Positions 42,705-50,668 of a DNA stretch of 64,000 nt are shown here, piece after piece. The first letter of the stretch is position 1, and each line of letters opens with the position of its first letter. The stretch spans positions 30,018 through 94,017 of the forward strand of contig CAXATH010000012.1 in NCBI GenBank assembly GCA_963972195.1. Direction: 5' to 3'. This DNA comes from Litorimonas sp963972195 (GTDB lineage: Bacteria > Pseudomonadota > Alphaproteobacteria > Caulobacterales > Maricaulaceae). The notes under the pieces were generated by a model. It did not search any database and was not told where the DNA came from. It saw nothing but the letters and a program-made list of their open reading frames with translations. Made by a program: the position numbers and the translations under genes.

Positions 42705-43079
42705 AGCAGGCGTGCCAAAGCTGGAAAAAATAGCCTGTTTTCATGTTTTTTCAAAAAAATAATATTATTTCTGACTTTTTTAGCGAGTTGGTATTCTTGA
42801 AGTATAGGCTATCTATACTTAGGTTTTTCTCGTTTCAATCTAAGTGTAACGTGAGTTTAACTTTGAGATAACCGAATAGTAATTCCTATTTACTTCATTT
42901 AATAAATATAAACCCCGATTAACCCTGTTCGATATTAACCCAATGTTTATCCTGTCAGGCAAAAGTCTGATCACGCCTTGAGTGACACGGAAAAATCCGG
43001 CGCGATAGGCGGCCTCGAAAGACCACAGTCCAGGGCTCTCGAAGGTATTAGGTGAGAAGGATAAACACAGGGGGGTCAC
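42705..43079. other. 375-bp intergenic region before the Sel1-like gene
   Basis: No credible gene is seen here. It starts with a weak hairpin (CAGGC/GCCTG, about 42708-42739, with T-rich sequence after it) that may end the gat-nitroreductase transcript. The middle is AT-rich, with ATTAACCC direct repeats 20 bp apart near 42916-42940. The end (about 42970-43060) includes a 25-nt repeat shared with 31992-32016 and a frame ending in EGIR. A long leader with regulation of the next gene is likely. Confidence 0.5.
43034..43058 (+). repeat. 25-nt dispersed repeat, copy B, in the leader of the Sel1-like gene
   Basis: The core CGAAGGTATTAGGTGA (43040-43055) is identical to copy A at 31998-32013, with two transitions in the full 25 nt. 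It lies 22-46 nt before ATG 43080. If transcribed from 32 kb on the minus strand, copy A would pair with this leader across all 25 positions, with the two differences read as G:U pairs. Confidence 0.8.
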
Positions 43080-43376
43080 ATGGCCTTTACAACACTAGAA
43101 GTACAAGAAGCCGAACAGGCAATTGCCGTTCAAGCCAATTCAGATGATATGTTCCGTTTGGGATTGATCTACTCAACAGATGTCGAGGATCGCGGTCCTG
43201 ATTTTGTTGAAGCACATAAATGGTTTAGCCTTGCGGCCATGATGGGCTCAAATCCGGCGAAGACCTATCAAGCTCAGTTGAAGAGCGAAATGAGCTCTCA
43301 GGATGTGACGCTCGCATTGAAAGCGGCGCGCGGCTGGTTGGCTGAAAATCGTCAGATGGTTACAGCGGCGGCCTGA
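43080..43376 (+). CDS. Small Sel1-like repeat protein
   Basis: This 98-residue protein has one clear Sel1-type unit: DMFRLGLIYSTDVEDRGPDFVEAHKWFSLAAMMGSNPA. A second, weak half unit follows. Sel1 repeats are protein-binding helical units. The N-terminus has no signal peptide, so it is cytoplasmic. It stands alone, with a GGGGGG-containing sequence before ATG 43080 acting as the ribosome site. Its leader contains a 25-nt repeat that may be the target of a small RNA. Confidence 0.7.
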   Translation: MAFTTLEVQEAEQAIAVQANSDDMFRLGLIYSTDVEDRGPDFVEAHKWFSLAAMMGSNPAKTYQAQLKSEMSSQDVTLALKAARGWLAENRQMVTAAA

Positions 43377-43449
43377 TTTCCATAAAGAGCCGCGAAACGA
43401 CTCTTTTGAATACCGAATGCTGAGTTATTAAGAGGCTTGGTGAGACGTT

Positions 43450-44352
43450 CTAAGGCGAGATAACCGTTGTGCCGTTATTTCCGCCATTGCCGAACTGGTA
43501 GCTCAGATTGACTCCAACAGGCAGCGCATTTCGGAAATTCTGCATGAAGGTTCCGACTTCCGCGATGGTGGATTGCGGAACATAGATAATATCGCCGCGG
43601 CGTAACTGCATATTGTCGTTATACTCACGGATATTTAGTAGTCCGTTTTTGATATTTACTGTCCGCATCATCATTCCGCCATTTGGCGCACGCCGAAGAA
43701 CTGCGACTTGAGATGTTCGCGCAGTCGGGCGCATACCGCCCGCCATCAAAATGGCTTCCAAAGCCCCAATTTGCCCCGGAATAGTGTAGGTTCCCGGCGC
43801 TCCAACCTCTCCGCCCACAAATATTTGCTGCGGTGCATAAGCCCGGGGCGTCACAGCGACTGTGGGGTCGCGTAGTTGTTTCGATAGCTCTGCGCTCAAT
43901 AGTCTTTGTACCTGAACAAAGTTCTTTCCGGCCGCCATTATCGGCTGGCTCATCGGCATAACGATGCGCCCATCAGGACCGACTGTCAGTGTTCTGGAAA
44001 GTTCCGGCGCCGACGAGACAACAATATCAAGCTGGTCTTCTGGCTGAATCAAATAATCCGGTTCCCATTCGATCCATTGTTGAAACACGGCGCCGGGCGG
44101 GGCCGGGCGCGCTGGCGTCTGATAGGCGGGATGTTTTTGACCTCTGAGGCGCGCCATTAATCCCCCATATTTTGGCGGAGGAAGTTGTCCATAACGTCCA
44201 TTAGGAGTTGAATTTGATTGGGCGTGAACGTGATTGTGACCTTGGGGCACGGCATTTCCGTAGCGGGACTGGGCCAATGATTCGGTCGAAACGCTACTCA
44301 GAAAGGCCCCTGAAAGCAGCATCAAGCTTAGGAATTTCAAGGGTTTCTGCAT
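43450..44352 (-). CDS. hfsD: Polysaccharide export outer-membrane protein (OPX, HfsD-like)
   Basis: This 300-residue protein belongs to the Wza/GumB/KpsD family that forms the export pore. It has a signal peptide (about residues 1-27), a PES domain starting at YLIQPEDQLDIVVSSAPELSRTLTVGPDGRI, and a following SLBB-type region (IFVGGEVGAPGTYTIPGQIGALEAILMAGGM). It sits divergently from the GumC-like gene, as hfsD does near hfsA in Caulobacter relatives. The 124-bp divergent gap contains GANTC sites at 44386 and 44457. Confidence 0.88.
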   Translation of the reverse strand: MQKPLKFLSLMLLSGAFLSSVSTESLAQSRYGNAVPQGHNHVHAQSNSTPNGRYGQLPPPKYGGLMARLRGQKHPAYQTPARPAPPGAVFQQWIEWEPDYLIQPEDQLDIVVSSAPELSRTLTVGPDGRIVMPMSQPIMAAGKNFVQVQRLLSAELSKQLRDPTVAVTPRAYAPQQIFVGGEVGAPGTYTIPGQIGALEAILMAGGMRPTARTSQVAVLRRAPNGGMMMRTVNIKNGLLNIREYNDNMQLRRGDIIYVPQSTIAEVGTFMQNFRNALPVGVNLSYQFGNGGNNGTTVISP

Positions 44353-44476
44353 ATATTTGGCTCGAGAAGAGGTTTTACTGCCATTGAGTCGATTTTTTTA
44401 AATATTAACAAGAATGGATAAGGAAATATTAAAATTTAGAACGCCTTATAGTTAACGAATCAAACTGAGGGTGGTT

Positions 44477-46522
44477 ATGGCCGTATTTGGTCTTGGAAAA
44501 AAACGTGATAGCCGCGAAACCGTAACAACGGAAAGGCCGGGCTATGACCGCAGGTCTGGAAATACCTCTGCGACATCAAATGTCCGAAAAGGGGATTTGA
44601 CAGTTGCGGACTACACGCACGGCGTCCCCAACATCCGCCTTTCTGAGGCTGTAAAGTCATTTGGGAGGCAGCTTAAGTGGGTTATTCCCCTATTCCTTCT
44701 CGGCATTGTTATCGCATGGTTCGCGACGAAAGACTTTAAGCGTAGTTATTCCGCCCATGGTAGCTTGATGGTCCAACTTGGCGATGAATATGTTTATCAG
44801 GGTGTTGGGTCGCAAAACGCCCAGAATAATCTTCAGATTACGTCAGACACGATAACCCGTAACGAGATGGAGATTATCAAAAACCCGGAAGTGATTGATG
44901 CCGTTATCGGACAGATGACGTCAACCCCCGCCGAAAGCCTCCGATTTGATGAGGCTGCAGAGAAAAAAATCCGCGCGTCCGGCAATAATCAAGCCCAAAT
45001 CCGTGAAGCTCAGATGGAACGCCGGAACCGTGTGGAATCCGCCTTTGTGGTTATGCCGCAGCCCAAATCTTCGATTATTCAACTTGTTTACAAACATGAA
45101 GATCCGGCTATTGCCGTGGAAACATTAAACGCCTTTATGGACACGTACCGGACATTCCGCCGGAGCGTTTTTGTTGAAGGAACCGGAGATATTATCGCTC
45201 AGAGAAGAAACGCGACTGAACAACAGCTTAATCAGAATGAACGGATGATCGCGAATTTCCTTGAAAGAAACAATGTCTCTGATTTTGAATCCGAGCAAGA
45301 TGGAGTTCAGGAGCGTACCGAAGATTTAAAAGCAACGCTGAATTCGACACGGGCCGATATTGCCGAAACGGAAGCGGCGTTGGCAAAAGTGGAAGATCAG
45401 CTCCGCGAAACCCCTCAAACGATTGATCTCTACCGCGATGATCGCGCGTCTCAACGTATTGCACAGGCAGAACTTGAGCTTGGGCAGCTTTTGGCAAAAT
45501 ATTTGCCTACGAGTGACCCGGTCCGACAAAAAAGAGCCGAGCTTGAAGAACTGCGTTCCGTTCAATCCGGATACGGAGGTCAGGCGTCGGGAGGAAGGCG
45601 GGTAGGGCCAAATCCCGTTTATCAAGAACTCGCCACGCGGCGCAATACGTTGCAATCCAGCGCAAATTCATTGCGCGAAAAAGAGTTTACCCTTCAACGT
45701 CAACTTGACAGCGCGGATGCCAAAGTTCGTCGCCTCACAAAGCTCTATCCCGAGTTCCAAAATTTGGAGAGAGAACGCAAAATATTGGCCGATCGCCTGA
45801 ATACGTATAACGCCAAAGAGCAGGAAGCCCTCATTAACCAAAGACAAGCTGAGTCTAACAACGAGAATATTCGGGAAATTTCTAGAGCCCGTTACGCAGT
45901 CAAAGGGCGTAATTTGCGTATTTTAATGTTTGCATTGGCCGTCGTGGGTTGGGGATTCACCTTATTTATGGTGGCTATGGCGCGCGTGTTCCTCGATCCG
46001 CGTCTTTATACGAGTAAAAGTGCCGCGAACCGTCAGCGTAGAGATGAGACTACGACAGACCCTATCTATGGCACCCCAATTCCAGAACCGATTGCGCCGC
46101 AAAACACGCCAGAGCCTTATGAGTATGCTGATTATCAAAACACTCGATATGAACAATTGCCTGCTCAGACTTATAACGAGCCGCAAACCTATCAGGACGG
46201 TGTTGGCCGATATGAACACTTGGCTCCTGAAAGCTACCCAGCAGATCCTTATCAAACAACGGGGCATGAGGAACAGTTTGGAAATTATGTGCCTATAAGT
46301 CCGTTGTACCAGAATAATCTTGCCGAACAGTCGGGCCCGGTAGAATGGACACCGTCAGCCGAGAACTATGGGGAGAGCTATCCGCAAAACGGCCTCGGAC
46401 CACAACAAAACATGCCTCAAGGCTACAGCCCCAACGGCAGCCCTTATACTGAACCTCAATACCCTCAGGGGCAGGGTGAAGGACAGCCGCAACCCTACGG
46501 CCACAACCCCTATTCACACTAA
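44477..46522 (+). CDS. hfsA: Chain-length/Wzz-GumC family protein with Tyr-rich tail (HfsA-like)
   Basis: This 681-residue polysaccharide co-polymerase has a first membrane helix at about 70-90 (VIPLFLLGIVIAWFA), a long coiled-coil periplasmic region (about 240-470) and a second helix near 500 (NLRILMFALAVVGWGFTLFMV). No kinase domain follows. The last 154 residues carry 19 Tyr residues in a Pro/Gln-rich, disordered-looking tail (for example EPYEYADYQ). ATG 44477 was chosen because GAGG lies 6 bp upstream. It is convergent with the GT2 gene, sharing a hairpin with it. Homology to HfsA/GumC is clear; the tail is unusual. Confidence 0.85.
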   Translation: MAVFGLGKKRDSRETVTTERPGYDRRSGNTSATSNVRKGDLTVADYTHGVPNIRLSEAVKSFGRQLKWVIPLFLLGIVIAWFATKDFKRSYSAHGSLMVQLGDEYVYQGVGSQNAQNNLQITSDTITRNEMEIIKNPEVIDAVIGQMTSTPAESLRFDEAAEKKIRASGNNQAQIREAQMERRNRVESAFVVMPQPKSSIIQLVYKHEDPAIAVETLNAFMDTYRTFRRSVFVEGTGDIIAQRRNATEQQLNQNERMIANFLERNNVSDFESEQDGVQERTEDLKATLNSTRADIAETEAALAKVEDQLRETPQTIDLYRDDRASQRIAQAELELGQLLAKYLPTSDPVRQKRAELEELRSVQSGYGGQASGGRRVGPNPVYQELATRRNTLQSSANSLREKEFTLQRQLDSADAKVRRLTKLYPEFQNLERERKILADRLNTYNAKEQEALINQRQAESNNENIREISRARYAVKGRNLRILMFALAVVGWGFTLFMVAMARVFLDPRLYTSKSAANRQRRDETTTDPIYGTPIPEPIAPQNTPEPYEYADYQNTRYEQLPAQTYNEPQTYQDGVGRYEHLAPESYPADPYQTTGHEEQFGNYVPISPLYQNNLAEQSGPVEWTPSAENYGESYPQNGLGPQQNMPQGYSPNGSPYTEPQYPQGQGEGQPQPYGHNPYSH

Positions 46523-46533
46523 CCGTGTGAATA
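46511..46533. terminator. Hairpin between convergent genes
   Basis: A perfect 9-bp stem TATTCACAC/GTGTGAATA (46511-46519 and 46525-46533, 5-nt loop) overlaps the hfsA stop and lies 8 bp from the end of the GT2 gene coming from the right. No T run follows on either side, so it may act by pausing or as an RNA end protection element. Confidence 0.55.
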
Positions 46534-46540
46534 GGCCGGA

Positions 46541-47470
46541 TTAATTGCCATATAATTTTGGACTAAGCGCTTTCATCCAAAAAACCTTGCCTACTCCTTG
46601 GGCAAGTTTGACGAGAGACCTTACCCGTTTCGGAGAACCCGTTATCGAGTAAAATGTCAGTCCAGGTAGAGACGCGAGCGATTGCGCTCCGCCCACCGCC
46701 ATCCAGAAAAGTACTTTTGGAAGTCCCGCAAAACCTTTTTCAGAAGCCTCCTGCGCCGGACTCTGGCCAAAAGCAAAGTTCCGTTTCCAGACATATGATA
46801 AAGTGGCCCGTTTTGCCGGGACATGCTCAAAACATTTCGCTTCATTTGTCCAATAAGCTTTGACCCCAAGTTCGAGGAGATAGCTGAAAAAAGCATCATC
46901 CTCCCCGCCGGTTTGATTCAATGCCGGATCGAAAACGGGGCGCGGCCAAGATGCCGCCATTCGGTCGGCCAAGCACCCGCCCGTCGCGACACCCTTCTCA
47001 ATGTAGCCGTTTTCATCATAGGGAATACGGTCAAAAGCGCCTGACATGTGGGCATAGATGGGTTTTTCGGGGTCAGGCATGACAGCCTCGACGGGGCCAA
47101 ATACCAGCCCAGCTTGATTGTCTTTGGACGCTTTCAACAGAGCTGCAAGCCAACCCGAGCGCGCCTCCATGTCGTCATCTAGAAAAGCTATGAACCGTCC
47201 TCTAGCATGTTTCAGAGCCGTGTTGCGAGCGTTGGAGACGCCGGGATTTGGCTCATGAACAAAAGTGATGGTAGCAGGGCTTTGATGATTAAAATTATCT
47301 ACGGCAGTTTTAGCGGAATGCTTGGGGTCATTATCGACAACAACTATTTCACAGAGCGGCTGTTCAATCGCCTGCGATTCAATACTCTTCAGAGCTCGAA
47401 GGATATCGTTCGGCCTTTTATAAGTCGGAATTACAATTGAGACGCCATTACATTGCCAGCTACCGGTCAC
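46541..47470 (-). CDS. Family 2 glycosyltransferase of the polysaccharide cluster
   Basis: This 309-residue GT2 has the nucleotide-sugar-binding entry VSIVIPTYKRPNDILRALKSIE, the DXD-type segment FIAFLDDDMEARSGWLAALL and the conserved GGEDDAFFSYLLELG acceptor region. It starts at GTG 47470 in a GTGA overlap with the deacetylase stop, with AGGGAGAAG upstream. It ends a five-gene minus-strand operon. It may be the extra glycosyltransferase (HfsJ or HfsL type) of a holdfast pathway. The added sugar is unknown. Confidence 0.87.
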   Translation of the reverse strand: MTGSWQCNGVSIVIPTYKRPNDILRALKSIESQAIEQPLCEIVVVDNDPKHSAKTAVDNFNHQSPATITFVHEPNPGVSNARNTALKHARGRFIAFLDDDMEARSGWLAALLKASKDNQAGLVFGPVEAVMPDPEKPIYAHMSGAFDRIPYDENGYIEKGVATGGCLADRMAASWPRPVFDPALNQTGGEDDAFFSYLLELGVKAYWTNEAKCFEHVPAKRATLSYVWKRNFAFGQSPAQEASEKGFAGLPKVLFWMAVGGAQSLASLPGLTFYSITGSPKRVRSLVKLAQGVGKVFWMKALSPKLYGN

Positions 47471-48246
47471 GAGGCTTCTCCCTGAAGTCGTGAAAGCGCA
47501 TCTGCGACAGGTAAGACTTCTGCGCCTGTAGACTCTACTGCTTTGATAGCGGTCAGAAAATCAGAAGGTGTGCAACCAAAATCACTAGGGTCCTCGCGAA
47601 CGTCGTGTGTGAATAAAATGAGCCAGCGGGGGGTGTGTTTCAGTTCGTGGATGGCTTTGAGACAAGATTCAAAATCGGATCCTGAATATAAGCGTTGAGA
47701 CGCGGCCTGGTTTAAATCAACGGTTTTATCGCCATGGGGCGAGTGGATTCCACGAAGTAGGGGGAATTTATGGCTCAACGCCGCTTTGGTTTCTTTCGTA
47801 ACTTCGCCATAGGGGTACGCAAAGGTCTGTGCGGAGGGCAGTCCCATATCCGCGAAAACTGCTTTGTTCTTCTCGATATCATACAGAAATTCTGCTGTTG
47901 AAACAGACCGCGCGCTCAAATGGGAAAAAGTATGGTCGTCAATATGATGACCGGAGCGGTGGGCGGCTTTCATGTCATCCTGGCTCATATGGAGGCCAAG
48001 GTGATTGGTTATACCGCACAGCCCCATAGCGGCATAAATGGTTCCCCGCCAGCTACGGCTCTCTAGAGCGGGGAGAGCATTTCCCATGACGGAACGAGGG
48101 CAGTCATCAAAGGAAAAGCTTACAATCGGTCTGTCATAGTTAAAACTCATCATCCGTCTTGCCTGGTATTTTACCAAGCGTCTGGCTATTCGGGAGGAAA
48201 GGGATTTTGACGGTACAAAAACTGGGTATTCGTTCGCCTGGCTCAT
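47467..48246 (-). CDS. hfsH: Polysaccharide deacetylase (HfsH-like)
   Basis: This NodB-type carbohydrate esterase (259 residues from ATG 48246) has the metal and catalytic motifs IVSFSFDDCPRS and DDHTFSHLSARS, plus the later YPYGEVTKE and LILFTHDVRE segments. It probably removes acetyl groups from N-acetylglucosamine units of the polymer. ATG 48246 overlaps the stop of the preceding GT2 gene, and an in-frame upstream ATG is not credible. The order after sugar transferase, flippase and GT2 is as in hfsEFGH. Confidence 0.87.
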   Translation of the reverse strand: MSQANEYPVFVPSKSLSSRIARRLVKYQARRMMSFNYDRPIVSFSFDDCPRSVMGNALPALESRSWRGTIYAAMGLCGITNHLGLHMSQDDMKAAHRSGHHIDDHTFSHLSARSVSTAEFLYDIEKNKAVFADMGLPSAQTFAYPYGEVTKETKAALSHKFPLLRGIHSPHGDKTVDLNQAASQRLYSGSDFESCLKAIHELKHTPRWLILFTHDVREDPSDFGCTPSDFLTAIKAVESTGAEVLPVADALSRLQGEAS

Positions 48247-49166
48247 TTCAAAGCCTCCGCATACCAGGACGCCCGCCAAAGTTTTAGGGCTATCAGGCGC
48301 GCGCGCATTGGGGCATTGGACTTTACAAGCCGCCTTAAGATCGGACGTCCAAATTTCTGACCCGGTACCTTTCGCAATCGTTTCGACAGGCGATAAAGCG
48401 TAAGGGTTTTGGCAAGTTCCGGATGTTTGTCGGTGAATCTTGCATAATTCGGACCACTCAATTGAAACCTTTTAAGGAGTGTGTCCTCGTTCTCAAGACC
48501 CAAGTGAAGAGCTGGGTTATCTATATGGATGAGCGTATAACTTTTAGAAACTCTGGCCGCCCATTCACTGTCTTCCCATCCCCAACCGACAAATCCGTTA
48601 TCAAATGGGTTTTCAGTAATCACTGATTTGCGAAGGCAGAGATTGGATGAAGCTACATATTGAGGCCCAGCTGCCTGTCTTTCCTTCAGAGGCAGGCAAT
48701 CAGAAACGGCAGAGAGAGCTCTGTGAAGCGCGCCGGATTTATCCTCACTTTGGGACTCTACCGTAAATCCCCCAAAAATAATGTCTGCCCTGTTTCGTTC
48801 AATTTCGCTTAAGTAAGTGTGTAGAAAATTTTGGCTAACTGGGCGCATGTCGGCATCGAGGAAAAGTAACCAGTCGCTACGGGCTGCTTGTTGAAGTCGA
48901 TTTCGGGCTGCCGCGCGGCCGCCATTCTTGGCTGAAGTGATAAGGCAAATTGCGGCTGGCAATTCAGTTGTTAAACTTTGCAATCTGGACGTTAAAACCG
49001 GATCCCCCGTACCATCATCCACAACAATAATTTCAATTGGCTCTGATGTTTTTTGTGTCGCAAGAGCCGACACTAACGCAGAAGCGTCATCCTTAAAGAA
49101 CGGAATAAGGATAGATAAAGCAGGGGACGCTTCATCATAAAGTCGATTTTTATAGACATCAGTCAC
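48243..49166 (-). CDS. hfsG: Family 2 glycosyltransferase (HfsG-like)
   Basis: This 307-residue GT2 has the segments LSILIPFFKDDASALVSAL, EIIVVDDGTGD, LLFLDADMRPVSQNFL (DXD) and a VGWGWEDSEWAARVS acceptor motif. It starts at GTG 49166, because GGAGG lies 6 bp upstream and the start overlaps the flippase stop (GTGACTGA). An in-frame ATG at 49244 would overlap the flippase gene by 86 bp. It ends in an ATGA overlap with the deacetylase. Position and neighbours fit HfsG; other GT2 roles cannot be excluded. Confidence 0.83.
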   Translation of the reverse strand: MTDVYKNRLYDEASPALSILIPFFKDDASALVSALATQKTSEPIEIIVVDDGTGDPVLTSRLQSLTTELPAAICLITSAKNGGRAAARNRLQQAARSDWLLFLDADMRPVSQNFLHTYLSEIERNRADIIFGGFTVESQSEDKSGALHRALSAVSDCLPLKERQAAGPQYVASSNLCLRKSVITENPFDNGFVGWGWEDSEWAARVSKSYTLIHIDNPALHLGLENEDTLLKRFQLSGPNYARFTDKHPELAKTLTLYRLSKRLRKVPGQKFGRPILRRLVKSNAPMRARLIALKLWRASWYAEALK

Positions 49167-50631
49167 GGACGACCTCCGGCGATTGAGATGGTCGAATTTT
49201 TGAAATGGCGGAGACGAGAACGGTTCGACAATTTGCGGCGTCAACGAGCCAACAAACTATCATATATACGCATACGCCCCATCCGGCCTTCGCCAATAAC
49301 CGCACGGCGTTAGGCCAACTATCAGGCCAAGGAATAGCAATAATACAGATTGCCATAATAAGGCAGGCGAAAGAAATTTTGATAAAAGCTTTGATTGGCA
49401 GGGGTAGGGGGTAATAACGCCGAGCAACGGAGAACGCTATTACAGCCCCCAGACTATAAGCGGCTATCGTGGCAAGAACTGCCCCCAGGAGCCCATAGAG
49501 AGGGATGAGCCAAAGGTTGAGGCCAATGTTTAGTACGACCGGGGCGAGCAAAACCCAGACAAAGGATTTGGTTTCGCTCGAGAGGACGAAGGCGCGTTGT
49601 ATGTAATAGTTGATGAAACCATTCAGCACACCCGCAAAGGCAATCCATGGCATGACCAGAACGGCGTTTTCACGCACAGACTCGCCCAGTATAAAACCAG
49701 CGTCTTTAGCCACTAATGCAATACCAGTCGCAGCCGGAAGTGTTATCCAAAGCAGAGACGCGCCGTAATCGCGCATAATCGTTTCGGAAACTTGTGATCC
49801 GCTTTTTTCAAAAGCTGTAATTGCCATGGGTGTGACGGCCATAGAGAGCCAAATAAACAGCATTTCAACACTCCTATTGGCCAGGTTATATCCGGCATTA
49901 TATTCTCCGGCAGAGGCTTCGCCCATAAACGCCGCGATCAAATATATATCGGCCGAGCTGAGCGCGATGGCTAATATGAGTGAGAGGCTGATGGGGACTC
50001 CGTATCGCGCATATGTCTTCACCTTTTCACGGTCGAATGTACCGCCCTTTAGTCGAGGCAGCATGAACACCAGGTCAAAAGTCAGAACGAGAAGGACCCC
50101 AATTATGATGCCGACGAAAGGTCCGGACTCTTTTAATGGTGTCGCCAGGATTAAAATAATACCAATGGAAAAACTAAGTATTGTCTGTGTTGAAAAACTC
50201 AGCGAGTAGCGTTTGATTCGGTGCGCAGCCTTGTGCACTTCCATTCCGATATTAAATAACACCTGCAAACAGGTTGAGCCAATAGCAAAGGCCAAGACCG
50301 TTTTCATGACAACGGATAAAGGAAGCAAGATTAGAACGACGGCAAATAAGACACTCGCAACAAGACTCATTCCGGCCCCTAGGCTGTAGAGCGTCTTAAG
50401 GTAAGAGGCGGTTTCTCCCTCTCTATCGGCGCGAGACTCAAATCGGGCTGCAGAGGCTTCGATCCAAGTAAAAACCAGCATATGCGCGAATTGCATTGTA
50501 ATGACTGCAATCGCGTAGCGTCCGAATTCTTGTGCAGAAAGTAAACGAGTTAAAATAACGACTGTCCCGAAACTCACGATAAGATTCGCAATATTCACCG
50601 GGATGTAAGCAAGTAGAGACCGGCCCATCAT
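49159..50631 (-). CDS. hfsF: Polysaccharide flippase of the Wzx type (HfsF-like)
   Basis: This 490-residue protein carries about 12 hydrophobic segments and belongs to the MATE/Wzx superfamily that flips lipid-linked repeat units. Recognisable parts are SLLAYIPVNIANLIVSFGTVVILTRLLSAQEFGRY at the start and the late PLYGLLGAVLATIAAYSLGAVIAFSVARRYYPLPLP segment. ATG 50631 has GGGGAA 7 bp upstream. An alternative TTG 50637 adds two residues. It sits between the sugar transferase and the GT2, as in the holdfast operon. Confidence 0.87.
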   Translation of the reverse strand: MMGRSLLAYIPVNIANLIVSFGTVVILTRLLSAQEFGRYAIAVITMQFAHMLVFTWIEASAARFESRADREGETASYLKTLYSLGAGMSLVASVLFAVVLILLPLSVVMKTVLAFAIGSTCLQVLFNIGMEVHKAAHRIKRYSLSFSTQTILSFSIGIILILATPLKESGPFVGIIIGVLLVLTFDLVFMLPRLKGGTFDREKVKTYARYGVPISLSLILAIALSSADIYLIAAFMGEASAGEYNAGYNLANRSVEMLFIWLSMAVTPMAITAFEKSGSQVSETIMRDYGASLLWITLPAATGIALVAKDAGFILGESVRENAVLVMPWIAFAGVLNGFINYYIQRAFVLSSETKSFVWVLLAPVVLNIGLNLWLIPLYGLLGAVLATIAAYSLGAVIAFSVARRYYPLPLPIKAFIKISFACLIMAICIIAIPWPDSWPNAVRLLAKAGWGVCVYMIVCWLVDAANCRTVLVSAISKIRPSQSPEVVRD

Positions 50632-50668
50632 GAGCAATTCCCCGTAGAATTTCGAAGAACAAGCGTCA

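Noticed and set aside
42977..43055. TTG-started peptide ending in EGIR before the Sel1-like gene
   Set aside because: There is no ATG or ribosome site, and the frame begins just after stop codons. It may be a decayed gene end, but this is not supported.
42840..43079. Open frame of 79 codons on the minus strand ahead of the Sel1-like gene
   Set aside because: It covers the likely leader and repeat region, has no ribosome site that stands out, and its protein looks like a chance reading of AT-rich DNA.
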